Source of the DNA: Planotetraspora kaengkrachanensis
Lineage (GTDB): Bacteria > Actinomycetota > Actinomycetes > Streptosporangiales > Streptosporangiaceae
Reading direction: 5' to 3'
DNA: 64,000 nt
NCBI RefSeq assembly: GCF_016862895.1
Contig: NZ_BONV01000036.1
Location: 62,001-126,000, forward strand
A model generated the notes under the pieces. That model was given only the letters and a program-made list of their open reading frames with translations, did not search any database and was not told the origin of the DNA. Positions 25,412-34,336 of the stretch are shown piece by piece. How positions within the stretch are numbered: position 1 is the stretch's first letter; every line of letters begins with the position of its first letter. A program made the position numbers and the translations under genes.

Positions 25412-25417
25412 ATCGTA
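25412..25417 (-). promoter_or_regulatory. Predicted -10 box (TACGAT) of leaderless helicase gene
   Basis: On the minus strand TACGAT ends 6 nt before the GTG at 25405. Confidence 0.45.
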
Positions 25418-25586
25418 CGCGTGGGGCGGCCGCGTGGCGGTTCAAGCTCCGCGTTACCTGCTGACCTGCTGTGAGGAAAAGGAACGACAGATGAGAAGTT
25501 CGTGAACAAGGCGCCTTATAAACCTCATTACGACTTCTGCGGTAGTTCGCGTGACTAGCCTATTTTTGCCCTTTTCAGGTGATACG

Positions 25587-25592
25587 TAAGGT
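25587..25592 (+). promoter_or_regulatory. Predicted -10 box (TAAGGT) of leaderless efeO
   Basis: TAAGGT ends 7 nt before the GTG at 25600, which is the start that gives a well-formed lipoprotein signal peptide. Confidence 0.5.
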
Positions 25593-25599
25593 GAGATCA

Positions 25600-26766
25600 G
25601 TGCACGTCAGGCGGGCGAGCGCGGTGATCGCATCGTCGCTCTTCCTTGTGGCCGGATGTTCCGATTCCGGTGTCAAAGCGGCCGCCCCCTCCACGCCGGC
25701 GGCCGGCTCCCCCATTCAGATCTCGACGAGCCACTGTGGCCAGGGATGGACGCATCCCGCCGCGGGCCGGCAGACGTTGACGATGACCAACACCGGCACC
25801 GTGGCCGCGGACGCCTACGTCATCGACGTGCCGGGCGGCGCCGTCTACGGCGAGATCGAAGGACTCGCGCCCGGCGTCACGAGATCTCTGCCGATCATGC
25901 TCGGCCAGGGCACCTACGCGATCAGGTGCCAGCCTGAGGACGGCGACCCGCTCGTCGGCCCGTCCGTCCGCATCGGCGGAACGGACGCCTCCGGTCCCGC
26001 CGCCGTCCCGGTCACCTACAACGATCTGTACGGTCCGACGAAGCAGTACCAGGAGTACGTCGCCGGGGGCGTGAAGACGCTGCTCGCCAAGACCAGGACG
26101 CTGACCTCCGCGGTCGACCGTGGTGACCCCAAGGCCGCGAAGAGGGCATGGCTGCCCGCCCACCTCGCCTACGAGAAGCTGGGCGCGGCCTACGACACCT
26201 TCGGCGACTTCGGCGACGCGATCGACGGCCTTCCCGTCGGCCTGCCGAAGGGCGTGCACGATCCCGGCTTCGCCGGCTTCCACCGGGTGGAGTACGGCCT
26301 GTGGCACGGCGAGTCCATGTCCTCCTTGCGCAAGCCCGCCGACCAACTGCTCAAGGACGTCAAGGGGCTCAAGGCCGACCTCCCCAACGAGGACATGGAG
26401 CCCGGCGACCTCCCGCTGCGCGCGCACGAGATCATGGAGAACACCCTCCAGTTCGAGCTCACCGAGAAGGCCGACCAGGGCAGCGGCACGTCGCTGGCCA
26501 CCGCGTCGGCGAACCTCGAGGGCACCCGCGAGGCCGTCGACCTGCTGCGGCCGCTGCTCCAGTCGCGCTACACCGGGCTGAAGCAGATGGACGCGCAGCT
26601 CGACCGGGTCCAGAGGCTGCTCGACGCACAAAAGCACGGCGACTCGTGGACGCCCGTCGCGAGCCTCGACCCGTCGGCCCGTGAGTCCATCGACGGCGCG
26701 GTGGGCGAACTGCTCGAGCGCCTGGCCCCCATCGCCACCATCTGCTATCCGAGGCGGACCTCATGA
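25600..26766 (+). CDS. efeO: EfeO-type iron-uptake lipoprotein (cupredoxin-like plus M75 domain)
   Basis: 388 residues with a lipoprotein signal (SSLFLVAGC). A cupredoxin-like domain of about 100 residues follows, then the imelysin/M75 domain from about 135 on, with the metal-site HxxE motif in GFHRVEYGLWHG. EfeO binds ferrous/ferric iron outside the membrane for the EfeUOB uptake route. The frame is open back to 25579, but the GTG at 25600 has the -10 spacing and signal peptide. efeB overlaps the stop (ATGA). No EfeU permease is in the window. No clear IdeR box is seen. Confidence 0.92.
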   Translation: MHVRRASAVIASSLFLVAGCSDSGVKAAAPSTPAAGSPIQISTSHCGQGWTHPAAGRQTLTMTNTGTVAADAYVIDVPGGAVYGEIEGLAPGVTRSLPIMLGQGTYAIRCQPEDGDPLVGPSVRIGGTDASGPAAVPVTYNDLYGPTKQYQEYVAGGVKTLLAKTRTLTSAVDRGDPKAAKRAWLPAHLAYEKLGAAYDTFGDFGDAIDGLPVGLPKGVHDPGFAGFHRVEYGLWHGESMSSLRKPADQLLKDVKGLKADLPNEDMEPGDLPLRAHEIMENTLQFELTEKADQGSGTSLATASANLEGTREAVDLLRPLLQSRYTGLKQMDAQLDRVQRLLDAQKHGDSWTPVASLDPSARESIDGAVGELLERLAPIATICYPRRTS

Positions 26767-27992
26767 GCGGCTACGACCGCAGAACCTTCCTTCGCGGCGC
26801 TCTCGCGACCGGGATCGCCGGCACCGTGGCCGGAGCGACCGTGGACAGGGCGTCGGCGGACTCCTCTCCGGCTTCGGCGGCCGGTGCGCCGCCGATCCCT
26901 CCGTTCCACGGCCTCCACCAGGCCGCAGTCCTCAGCGCCCCAAGGCGGCGGACGATCGTCGCCGCCTTCGACGTGGTCACGGAGGGACGCGGGGAGCTCG
27001 CCGACCTGTTCCACACCATGACCGACCGGGCGCGCCTGCTCACCACCGGGGGAGCCACTCCGCAGGTGGGCATCACCGCGCCGCCGGCCGACTCCGGCAT
27101 CCTCGGTCCGGACGTGCCGGGCGGGGATCTGATGGTGACGCTGGGCGTCGGCGCGTCGTTGTTCGACGACCGGTACGGCCTGGCCGCGCTCAAGCCGGCC
27201 GGGCTGACGACGATGCCGATGTTCCCCAACGACGACCTCGACCCCGCCTGGTGCCACGGCGACCTGGTCCTGCAGCTCGAGGCGGACGACGACGACACGG
27301 TGCTGCACGCGCTGCGTGACATCGCCCGCCACACGCGCGGCGCCATGCAGGTCCGCTGGCGCATGAACGGCTTCACCAGCCCGCCCAGGCCGACCGGCAC
27401 GCAGCGCAACCTCCTGGGCTTCAAGGACGGCATCGCCAACCCCGCGACCAAGAACGCCGCCGAGATGGACGGACTCGTCTGGGTGAACGGCAAGGCGCCG
27501 GAACCCGCGTGGACGGCCGGCGGCAGCTACTTCGTCGTCCGGCTCATCCGGATGCTCGTGGAGTTCTGGGACCGCGTCGGGATCGACGAGCAGGAGGAGA
27601 TGTTCGGCAGGTCCAAGGACACCGGCGCCCCGTTGGACGGCGCGCGGGAACAGGACGTCCCGCAGTACCACCTGGACCCTGAGGGCACCGTCATCCCACT
27701 CACGAGCCACATCCGGCGGGCCAACCCGCGGACGGCCGAGACCGACGCCGGCCGGATCCTGCGGCGGGGCTTCAACTACGACAAGGGCATGGACTCCGTC
27801 GGCGACCTCGACGTGGGCCTGATCTTCACCTGCTACCAGCAGGACCTGCGGCGTCAGTTCGAGGCCACCCAGAAACGCCTGGAGGACGAGCCGCTCGTCG
27901 ACTACATCTCGCCGTTCGGCGGGGGCTATTTCTTCGCCCTCCCCGGCGTACAGGATGCTTCCAGGTCATTTGGAGGTTTTATAGAGGTTTGA
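26763..27992 (+). CDS. efeB: EfeB-type DyP peroxidase/deferrochelatase, Tat-exported
   Basis: 409 residues with a twin-arginine signal (RRTFLRGALATG, cleavage probably after ASA near 35). The DyP peroxidase family motif GFKDGIANP is present, and the heme-ligand His lies in TSHIRRANPR. EfeB works with EfeO in iron acquisition, oxidising ferrous iron or, as proposed for E. coli, removing iron from heme. The start overlaps the efeO stop, so translation is coupled. About 150 bp of unusually T-rich sequence follows before the next gene. Confidence 0.93.
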   Translation: MSGYDRRTFLRGALATGIAGTVAGATVDRASADSSPASAAGAPPIPPFHGLHQAAVLSAPRRRTIVAAFDVVTEGRGELADLFHTMTDRARLLTTGGATPQVGITAPPADSGILGPDVPGGDLMVTLGVGASLFDDRYGLAALKPAGLTTMPMFPNDDLDPAWCHGDLVLQLEADDDDTVLHALRDIARHTRGAMQVRWRMNGFTSPPRPTGTQRNLLGFKDGIANPATKNAAEMDGLVWVNGKAPEPAWTAGGSYFVVRLIRMLVEFWDRVGIDEQEEMFGRSKDTGAPLDGAREQDVPQYHLDPEGTVIPLTSHIRRANPRTAETDAGRILRRGFNYDKGMDSVGDLDVGLIFTCYQQDLRRQFEATQKRLEDEPLVDYISPFGGGYFFALPGVQDASRSFGGFIEV

Positions 27993-28141
27993 CGGTTTTC
28001 AGGTGGTGTTTAGATGGATGTCACTTTTCTGCGGGATAAGCGTCGACCGCCTCCGATGACATTTCCTGGGCACCATGGGGGCGTTGTGCCTCGGGTGCCA
28101 TCCGGGCCGAACCTGGCCCGGCATCGTCAGTAGGAGGCATT

Positions 28142-29800
28142 GTGGGCATTCGCCCAAACAGGAAGACGACGCTGCGCTGGTCCGCCGTAGCGGCCGGCGT
28201 GGTGGCCGCCGGGGCACTGGTCGTCACGACCATCACCCCCGGCTCCGCCGCCACCGGAACGGTGGCGCCCAAGCCGAAGACCGCGGTCGCGCTGTACAAG
28301 AACGACGCCAAGACCACGACGCCCATCAAGCACGTCGTGGTGCTGTTCGACGAGAACGTGTCGTTCGACCACTACTTCGGCACCTACCCGAGCGCGGCCA
28401 ACACCGACGGCACGCCGTTCAAGGCCGCCAAGGGCACCCCGTCCGTCGACGGCCTGACCAGCAAGCTGCTGACCAAGAACCCGAACCTGTACAACCCGAA
28501 GCGCCTGACCCACGAGCAGGCCCTCACGTGCAGCCAGGACCACGGGTACGGCCACGAGCAGCTCGCCTACGACGGCGGCAAGATGGACCAGTTCGTCCAG
28601 CACACCGAGCACAACACGTGCACCGGCCAGCCGGTCATCTACGGCGCGCCCGGCCTGGTCATGGACTACTACGACGGCAACACCGTCACGGGTATGTGGA
28701 ACTACGCTCAGCACTACGCGATGAGCGACAACTCCTACAACACCAACTTCGGCCCGTCGACCCCCGGTGCGCTGAACCTCATCTCCGGTAACACGAGCGG
28801 CGTCTACCCGGTCGACCCGGTGAAGCACACGGCGGTCAGCGACCCGAGCGTGGTGTCGTCGCCCAACGGCACCGGCGCCGGCACGGTCATCAACGACCCC
28901 GACCCCGCGTTCGACGACTGCTCGGACAACAACCACACCTCGACGAACAACCTCGCGATGGCGACGGGCCCGAACGTCGGTGACCTGCTCAACCGCAACC
29001 ACGTGACGTGGGGCTGGTTCCAGGGCGGCTTCAAGCCGACCGATGCCTCCGGCAACTACGTGGTGTGCGGCGCGACGCACAAGAACGTCGGCGGCAACGC
29101 GGTCGTCGACTACAGCCCGCACCACTCGCCGTTCCAGTACTACCAGTCGACGGCGAACCCCAAGCACCTGCCGCCGTCGTCGGTCCCGGCCATCGGTCAC
29201 ACCGACCAGGCCAACCACAACTACGACCTGACCGACTTCGACGCCGCCCTCGACGCGGGCAACCTGCCGGCGGTCAGCTTCCTCAAGGCCGGCGCGTACC
29301 AGGACGGTCACCCGGGCAACTCCGACCCGCTGGACGAGCAGACCTTCCTGGTCAACACGATCAACAAGATCCAGAAGTCGAAGTTCTGGGACTCGACGGC
29401 GATCGTCATCGCCTACGACGACTCCGACGGCTGGTACGACCACAAGGCCGCCCCGATCGTCAACGGCTCCGCCGACCCGGCGCAGGACAGCGCCGCGCTC
29501 TGCGGCAAGGCCAAGATCGCCGGTGGCTACGACGACCGTTGCGGCTACGGCCCGCGGACGCCGCTGCTCGTGATCTCGCCCTACGCCAAGGTCAACCACG
29601 TCGACCACACCCTCACCGACCAGACCTCGGTCCTGAAGTTCATCGAGGACAACTGGAACCTCGGCAAGATCGGCGACTCGTCCTACGACGGGCGCGCCGG
29701 TTCGCTGAAGGGCATGTTCGACTTCGGCCGGCCGAAGGCGGACACCGTGATCCTCAACCCCACCACGGGTGCGGTGGCCTCGATCGCCCACCACAAGTGA
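28142..29800 (+). CDS. Secreted phosphoesterase (phospholipase C/acid phosphatase superfamily)
   Basis: 552 residues with an N-terminal signal (SAVAAGVVAAGALVVTTI, cleavage near GSAA). The alkaline-phosphatase-like phosphoesterase fold shows VVLFDENVSFDHYFGTYP near the N-terminus and IVIAYDDSDGWYDHKAAP late, both typical metal-site segments. It probably releases phosphate from organic esters or phospholipids outside the cell. Start GTG 28142 with AGGAGG upstream. A strong hairpin terminator follows. A long antisense frame over this gene is a codon-bias artefact. Confidence 0.9.
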   Translation: MGIRPNRKTTLRWSAVAAGVVAAGALVVTTITPGSAATGTVAPKPKTAVALYKNDAKTTTPIKHVVVLFDENVSFDHYFGTYPSAANTDGTPFKAAKGTPSVDGLTSKLLTKNPNLYNPKRLTHEQALTCSQDHGYGHEQLAYDGGKMDQFVQHTEHNTCTGQPVIYGAPGLVMDYYDGNTVTGMWNYAQHYAMSDNSYNTNFGPSTPGALNLISGNTSGVYPVDPVKHTAVSDPSVVSSPNGTGAGTVINDPDPAFDDCSDNNHTSTNNLAMATGPNVGDLLNRNHVTWGWFQGGFKPTDASGNYVVCGATHKNVGGNAVVDYSPHHSPFQYYQSTANPKHLPPSSVPAIGHTDQANHNYDLTDFDAALDAGNLPAVSFLKAGAYQDGHPGNSDPLDEQTFLVNTINKIQKSKFWDSTAIVIAYDDSDGWYDHKAAPIVNGSADPAQDSAALCGKAKIAGGYDDRCGYGPRTPLLVISPYAKVNHVDHTLTDQTSVLKFIEDNWNLGKIGDSSYDGRAGSLKGMFDFGRPKADTVILNPTTGAVASIAHHK

Positions 29801-29825
29801 TCTTCTGAGGAAGTTCACCTGAGCG

Positions 29826-29857
29826 AGGGGCCCGCACCCGTCCCGGTGCGGGCCCCT
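29826..29857. terminator. Strong bidirectional hairpin terminator
   Basis: AGGGGCCCGCACC pairs perfectly with GGTGCGGGCCCCT (13 bp, 6-nt loop) between the convergent phosphoesterase and sigma-associated genes. Confidence 0.85.
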
Positions 29858-29894
29858 CCGCTTTCCACCGCCCGTCGCGCCGCGGCCTCCGTGC

Positions 29895-31160
29895 TCAGCG
29901 GTCCACGGCGAGCATGTTGAGCACCTCCAGCCCGCCGTGCCCGTCCTCCCAGGAGAACAGCGTTGTGGGCGACGACGTCGGCCCCCGCTCGTAGGCGACG
30001 TCCTTGCCCTGCTTCGCCCGTCCGATGGTCGCGGTCGTTCCCGTGGCCAGGTCGTAGATGGTCCCCTCCACCTCGACGAAGTGGGAGCCGGCGGGCCGCG
30101 CCTCGAACGACGCGAACCGCGGAACGCGGCTGAGCCCCGAGCCGTCCGGACGCATGACGATCATGTCGCGCCCCAAAATGCCGGAGCACCAGGAGGTCGA
30201 GCAGCGCAGGCCGACCACGCCCGGTGGGATGACGAAGTCGCGCTTCTCGCCTGTCTCCAGGTTGACGAGCCTGGTCTGGTTGTGGTCCGGATCCGGATTG
30301 GCCTGGTACGGCGGCAGATCCGCGGCCCACGGCCACGATGTCAACCACAGGCCGTCGCTACCGGCGATCTTCTCGGGGGAGCCCCCGGTGATCGGAACGC
30401 GGTAGATCCCGCCGTTGAAGAGCGACCAGACGAGGGAGTCCGCGGTCACGCTGATCGAGGCCGGCCATTCGTCCGTCGGCCCGCTGATCGAGGCCGGCAT
30501 GTCGTCCGTCGTCTCGGCGACCTTGATCGCCGGGCCGCCCGCACGTAGCGCGATCCAGAGGTCCGCCCCCTTGCTCGTGTCGTCCGGCGTCATGGCGTAC
30601 CAGCCGATGTACTCCGCACCCACCTCGAATCGGATCGGTCGATAGTCGTTCCCGATCACGGGCACCTGCGTCAGGACGCGGCTGACTCCCGTCCGCGTGT
30701 CGTAGACGTCGATGCGCGTGGTCTTCTCCGACTTCTTGTCGGCGCGCAGGAGCACCTCCGTCGGGCTCAGCGCGGCGAGAGCCGAGTAACGCGCGCCGTC
30801 CCCCGCCTCGGCGGGGATCGTCGACACGGCCTGCGGCCACACCACCCTCGCCGGCCGGGACTTCTTGACGGCCGGTCGATCGGAGGCATGCACGTTCGGG
30901 TCCGGCATGGTTGTGGGCGCCACCTCCTTCGTGTTCGTCCTCGTGTTCGTGGCCGGGGAGTCGTCCGCGCCCCCGCGGAAGACGACAGATCCGCCGGCCG
31001 CCACGATGACGACCCCCGCGAACGCCAGCGCGGCCTGGTAGCGGCGGCGGGTTCGCCTTCGCCTGCGGGCGCGCCGCAGGGCGCCGACCAGGCCGGCGGG
31101 CGGGGCCGCCTGGTCGGCGGCCCGCCGGAGAACCGCCCTCAGGTCCTGTTCGGTTCTCAC
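29895..31160 (-). CDS. Membrane-anchored protein encoded with ECF sigma factor (possible anti-sigma/beta-propeller)
   Basis: 421 residues. A short cytosolic N-terminus (RTEQDLRAVLRRAADQ) precedes one membrane helix near 45-60 (ALAFAGVVIVAAGGSVVF). The outer part carries repeats reminiscent of WD40/TolB-like propellers (VSRVLTQVPV, DLWIALRAGG, GIYRVPITGG). The GTG start at 31160 overlaps the sigma factor stop, so the two are co-translated. The arrangement suggests a transmembrane modulator of the sigma factor, but no anti-sigma domain is recognisable, so this stays an inference. Confidence 0.75.
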   Translation of the reverse strand: MRTEQDLRAVLRRAADQAAPPAGLVGALRRARRRRRTRRRYQAALAFAGVVIVAAGGSVVFRGGADDSPATNTRTNTKEVAPTTMPDPNVHASDRPAVKKSRPARVVWPQAVSTIPAEAGDGARYSALAALSPTEVLLRADKKSEKTTRIDVYDTRTGVSRVLTQVPVIGNDYRPIRFEVGAEYIGWYAMTPDDTSKGADLWIALRAGGPAIKVAETTDDMPASISGPTDEWPASISVTADSLVWSLFNGGIYRVPITGGSPEKIAGSDGLWLTSWPWAADLPPYQANPDPDHNQTRLVNLETGEKRDFVIPPGVVGLRCSTSWCSGILGRDMIVMRPDGSGLSRVPRFASFEARPAGSHFVEVEGTIYDLATGTTATIGRAKQGKDVAYERGPTSSPTTLFSWEDGHGGLEVLNMLAVDR

Positions 31161-31639
31161 ACTTCCTCCATCAGCGCGGGCTGCCGCTGGACGCGGAGCT
31201 TGTCGAGGGCACGCGAAGCCTGGCTGCGGACCGTTCCGGGTGAGACCCCGAGGATCCGCGCGATCTCCGTGTCCGGAAGGTCCTCGTAGTAGCGCAGGAC
31301 CAGCACGGCGCGCTGCCTGCGGGGGAGTCCCTCGAGCTCGGCCCACAGGCCGGCGTCGCCGTCGAACCGCCGGTCGGTGTAGCCGACGTCGGGGGTCTCC
31401 GCCATCAGATGTTCCCGCCGACGGCGTCGCCACCAGCTGATGTGTTGTCGCACCATGATCGTCCGGACGTACCCTTCGGGATCGTCCTTCCTGATCACCC
31501 GGTCCCAGGTGTCTCCCAGGCGCAACAACGCCTCCTGCACCAGGTCGGCGGCGTCGTCCGGGTCGCCGGTGAGGACGAAGCCGTACCGGAACAGCGCGCC
31601 TGCCCGCGCCCGGACGAAGTCGTCGAAGGTGTCGTCCAT
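31157..31639 (-). CDS. ECF sigma factor, SigE family
   Basis: 160 residues. Region 2: FRYGFVLTGDPDDAADLVQEALLRL (core written in part) with a WDRV/DPEGYVRTIMV segment; region 4: LPRRQRAVLVLRYYEDLPDTEIARILGVSPGTVRSQASR in pieces. This is the actinobacterial SigE-family type. The ATG at 31639 is preferred; the frame is open to 32086, but that sequence is antisense to the kinase gene. Overlap with the downstream membrane gene suggests paired control. A probable ECF promoter lies just upstream, so it may regulate itself. Confidence 0.9.
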   Translation of the reverse strand: MDDTFDDFVRARAGALFRYGFVLTGDPDDAADLVQEALLRLGDTWDRVIRKDDPEGYVRTIMVRQHISWWRRRRREHLMAETPDVGYTDRRFDGDAGLWAELEGLPRRQRAVLVLRYYEDLPDTEIARILGVSPGTVRSQASRALDKLRVQRQPALMEEV

Positions 31640-31649
31640 GACATCAGGG

Positions 31650-31674
31650 ACGTCTCGTCCCCGGAAAACGTTGC
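31650..31674 (-). promoter_or_regulatory. Possible ECF-type promoter (autoregulation)
   Basis: On the minus strand GCAAC is followed, after 16 nt from its AAC, by CGTC. This AAC-N16-CGTC pattern is the general form of ECF sigma promoters, and it sits 11 bp upstream of the sigma gene start. Confidence 0.4.
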
Positions 31675-31747
31675 ACGGGCCTAGGGTGGGGTTTACCCCA
31701 CCATGAATCGGGATGACCGGCCCATGTCGCCGGGCGGGGCGGATCTC

Positions 31748-31753
31748 TACCGT
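31748..31753 (+). promoter_or_regulatory. Predicted -10 box (TACCGT) of leaderless histidine kinase gene
   Basis: TACCGT ends 7 nt before the ATG at 31761; no Shine-Dalgarno sequence is present. Confidence 0.5.
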
Positions 31754-31760
31754 TGGCATC

Positions 31761-33005
31761 ATGACCGCCACCGACCTGAGCACTCCTTGGGACAGGGTCC
31801 GCGTCCACTGGTCCGCGCCGACGTGGCTTCGCACCGTCCATGTGGCGACGGGTCTTCCGATCGCGCTCGCCGCCCTCGGGGTGATCGGAGGACTGGCCGT
31901 CGTGTCGGTGGTGCTCTCCTGGACCGTTGTGGCGCCGCTGGTGGCCCTGCCGCTGCTCTTCTGGGCGGTGGCGATCTTCACGCGGCTGCAGCGGAGGCGT
32001 TTCGCCGCGTACCTGGGCGTGGAGATCGCCCCCGTGCCGAGCGCCGCCGTCGGGCGCGATCCGATCCGGAAAATGTTCCGCGACATGCGGTCGAGAGCCG
32101 TGTGGCGGCAGATCGCCTACCACGTCGTCGCTCCGATGATCAGTGTGGCCGGGTTCGTCGCGGTGATCATGGCCTGGTCGGCGTGCCTGGTCGCCGCCGT
32201 GCTCGCCGTGCGTCTGTGGCTGGTGGGCGGCGGCTGGACGGGGTCGATGCTCGCCCTGCTCGCGTTCGCGGTGTTCGTGGCCGTCCCCTGGGTCGTGCAG
32301 GGGGTCACCTCGCTCGACGTCGTCGCGGCGGAGGCCCTGCTCGGGCCGAGTCTCAACGAGCAGCTCGCCGAGCGAGTGGAAAGCCTCCAGGAGAGCCGCG
32401 CCGAGGTGGTCGAGGCGGCGGACGCCGAGCGGCGCCGGATCGAGCGCGACCTGCACGACGGCACCCAGCAACGGCTTCTCGGGATGGCCATGAACCTGGG
32501 CATGGCCCGGGCCACCCTCACCGATCTTCCCGACCCGGTCAGGGAGGTGATCGCTCAGGCGCACGAGGACTCCAAGCTCGTGCTGAAGGAGTTACGCGAC
32601 GTCGTCCGTGGCCTCCACCCGGCCGTGCTCAGCGAGGAAGGCCTCGACGCCGCGCTGTCCGGTCTGGCCGCCCGGGCGTCCTTCCCCGTGCGGCTGCGCG
32701 TCGACGTGGCGGAACGCGCCTCGCCCACAGTGGAAGCGGTGGCGTTCTTCGTCGTGTCCGAGGCCCTGACCAACATCTCCAAGCACGCCGGAGCGAGCAG
32801 CGCGGAGATCGTCGTACGGCGCGCGGGCGATCGCCTGCACCTCACGGTCGCCGACGACGGCCGTGGAGGGGCGGAGCCGGGCGCCAGGGGAGGAACGGGA
32901 CTGCGCGGCCTGATGCAGAGGATCGGCTCGGTCGACGGCACGCTGCGCATCGACAGTCCCCGCGGCGGTCCCACGAGAATCGAGGCGGAGCTTCCGTGCG
33001 CATAG
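31761..33005 (+). CDS. NarL-type sensor histidine kinase
   Basis: 414 residues. Four or so membrane helices in the first 185 residues, then a short coiled linker, the HisKA_3 dimerisation box with the phospho-His (ERRRIERDLHDGTQQRLLG) and a compact HATPase (SEALTNISKHAGAS, VADDGRGG, GTGLRGLMQRI). No large extracellular domain is present, so the stimulus may be within the membrane. The ATG at 31761 is chosen on the -10 spacing. The response-regulator gene overlaps its last 10 bases. Confidence 0.92.
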   Translation: MTATDLSTPWDRVRVHWSAPTWLRTVHVATGLPIALAALGVIGGLAVVSVVLSWTVVAPLVALPLLFWAVAIFTRLQRRRFAAYLGVEIAPVPSAAVGRDPIRKMFRDMRSRAVWRQIAYHVVAPMISVAGFVAVIMAWSACLVAAVLAVRLWLVGGGWTGSMLALLAFAVFVAVPWVVQGVTSLDVVAAEALLGPSLNEQLAERVESLQESRAEVVEAADAERRRIERDLHDGTQQRLLGMAMNLGMARATLTDLPDPVREVIAQAHEDSKLVLKELRDVVRGLHPAVLSEEGLDAALSGLAARASFPVRLRVDVAERASPTVEAVAFFVVSEALTNISKHAGASSAEIVVRRAGDRLHLTVADDGRGGAEPGARGGTGLRGLMQRIGSVDGTLRIDSPRGGPTRIEAELPCA

Positions 33006-33637
33006 TCCTGGCGGAGGACTCCGTACTGCTCAGGGAGGGACTCGTCCGGTTGCTCGCCGCCGGGGGGATGGACGTGGTCGCGGCGGTCGGCGACGCCGAG
33101 GCCCTGCTGCGCGCGGTCGACGACCACGAGCCCGAACTGGTCGTCACCGACGTCCGCATGCCGCCGTCGCACACCGACGAGGGCCTGCGCGCGGCGCTGG
33201 TCCTGCGCCGCCAGCGGCCGGAGCTGGCGATCGTCGTCCTGTCCCAGTGGGTCGAGGAACGCTACGCGAGCCGGCTGCTGTCCACGGCGACCAGCGGCAT
33301 CGGATACCTGCTCAAGGACCGGGTGGCCGACGTCACCGAGTTCTTCGACGCGCTGCGGAGGGTGGCGGGTGGAGGCACGGCTCTCGACCCCGAGGTGGTC
33401 GCCCAGCTTCTCCTGCGCAGGAACAGCGACCCGCTGGAACGGCTGACGCCCCGCGAGCACGAGGTGCTGGCGCTCATCGCGGAGGGCAGGTCGAACGCCG
33501 GGATCGCCGAGGCCCTGGTCGTGTCCGAGAGCGCCGTCGGCAAGCACATCAACAACATCTTCACCAAGCTCGACCTGCCCAGCGCCGACAAGGACCATCG
33601 CCGGGTCCTGGCCGTACTGCGATTCCTGAAGGTCTGA
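32996..33637 (+). CDS. NarL/LuxR-type response regulator
   Basis: 213 residues. Receiver domain with acidic pocket (LAEDS), phospho-Asp in VVTDVRMPP and the conserved Lys in GYLLKDRVAD. C-terminal LuxR helix-turn-helix: LTPREHEVLALIAEG, then SESAVGKHINNIFTKL. Start GTG at 32996, overlapping the kinase stop. It is the cognate partner of the kinase. The downstream membrane protein gene follows after 7 bp and is likely in the same operon. Confidence 0.93.
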   Translation: MRIVLAEDSVLLREGLVRLLAAGGMDVVAAVGDAEALLRAVDDHEPELVVTDVRMPPSHTDEGLRAALVLRRQRPELAIVVLSQWVEERYASRLLSTATSGIGYLLKDRVADVTEFFDALRRVAGGGTALDPEVVAQLLLRRNSDPLERLTPREHEVLALIAEGRSNAGIAEALVVSESAVGKHINNIFTKLDLPSADKDHRRVLAVLRFLKV

Positions 33638-33644
33638 AAGGCGC

Positions 33645-34184
33645 GTGCAGATGCGAAGCAAGGTCAGGGCCGCCTGGATCGCCGTGGGTGGCGCGTTCAC
33701 CGCCGTGGTCGTGGTCGCGATGGCCGTCGCGGTGCTGGCCGACATCCGCGTTCAGCCTGACGGCGACATCTTCCGCGCGCCCTCGGCGTGGGGTCCGGTC
33801 GGACCGACGACCGAGATCACCACCTACGCCTACGAGATCGCCGCACCGCTGATCGTCGTCCGGACGACCGGGAACGTCGAGGTCAGACTGGTGCCGGGAA
33901 CGCCCGGGCGGCTGTCCGTCAAGCGCACGCTCACCTGGGGAGAGGCGGGGCGTCGTTTCGAGGAGTCCTGGCGGGACGGCGGCATGCTGAACGCCGAAAT
34001 GAGCTGTGAGGTCGATTGCCACGCGGAGTACGTCCTGGGCGTGCCGCCGGGCGTCGGCGTCATGGCAGGCGGCCTCTCGGAACTGGTGCCGTGTCCCCGG
34101 CCCGTGAACACGGAGATCAGCTGCTACTCGTCCACTCTGGAGCAGGCGCCCTGGCCTGCGCCCACGCCAGGGAGAGGCCGATGA
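33645..34184 (+). CDS. Short exported/anchored protein, possibly a truncated DUF4097-like adhesin
   Basis: 179 residues: a short basic N-terminus and one hydrophobic helix (about 10-32), then an outer part that begins like the DUF4097 beta-helix proteins often encoded next to two-component systems (PLIVVRTTGNVEVRLVPG, CHAEYVLGVPPGVGV). After only about 30 further residues the protein turns Cys/Pro-rich and stops, where relatives continue with many beta strands. GTG 33645 or ATG 33651 may be the start. It is probably the last gene of the two-component operon. Confidence 0.65.
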   Translation: MQMRSKVRAAWIAVGGAFTAVVVVAMAVAVLADIRVQPDGDIFRAPSAWGPVGPTTEITTYAYEIAAPLIVVRTTGNVEVRLVPGTPGRLSVKRTLTWGEAGRRFEESWRDGGMLNAEMSCEVDCHAEYVLGVPPGVGVMAGGLSELVPCPRPVNTEISCYSSTLEQAPWPAPTPGRGR

Positions 34185-34336
34185 GGCCGCCCCGGGCGTC
34201 CACGGCGTCCGTGAATCGAACACATGTGTGCCATCGGCGGGTGCTCATCTGAGCCAAGCCTTGATGCCCGTCGCCGGATGGAGCGGCCCTCGGAGGGTAA
34301 GGGCGCGGTACGCGCCAGAGTGAGGAGGGCGAACCG

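Noticed and set aside
25561-25600. IdeR/DtxR iron box upstream of efeO
   Set aside because: ACTAGCCTATTTT has only a weak half-site resemblance to the consensus and lacks the second half.
28000-28130. PHO box upstream of the secreted phosphoesterase
   Set aside because: GGTG/GTTT-rich words are present, but no clear pair of 11-bp direct repeats could be made out.
28127-29818. 563-codon minus-strand frame opposite the phosphoesterase
   Set aside because: Val/Arg/Gly-rich translation without motifs; the plus strand has a signal peptide and catalytic motifs.
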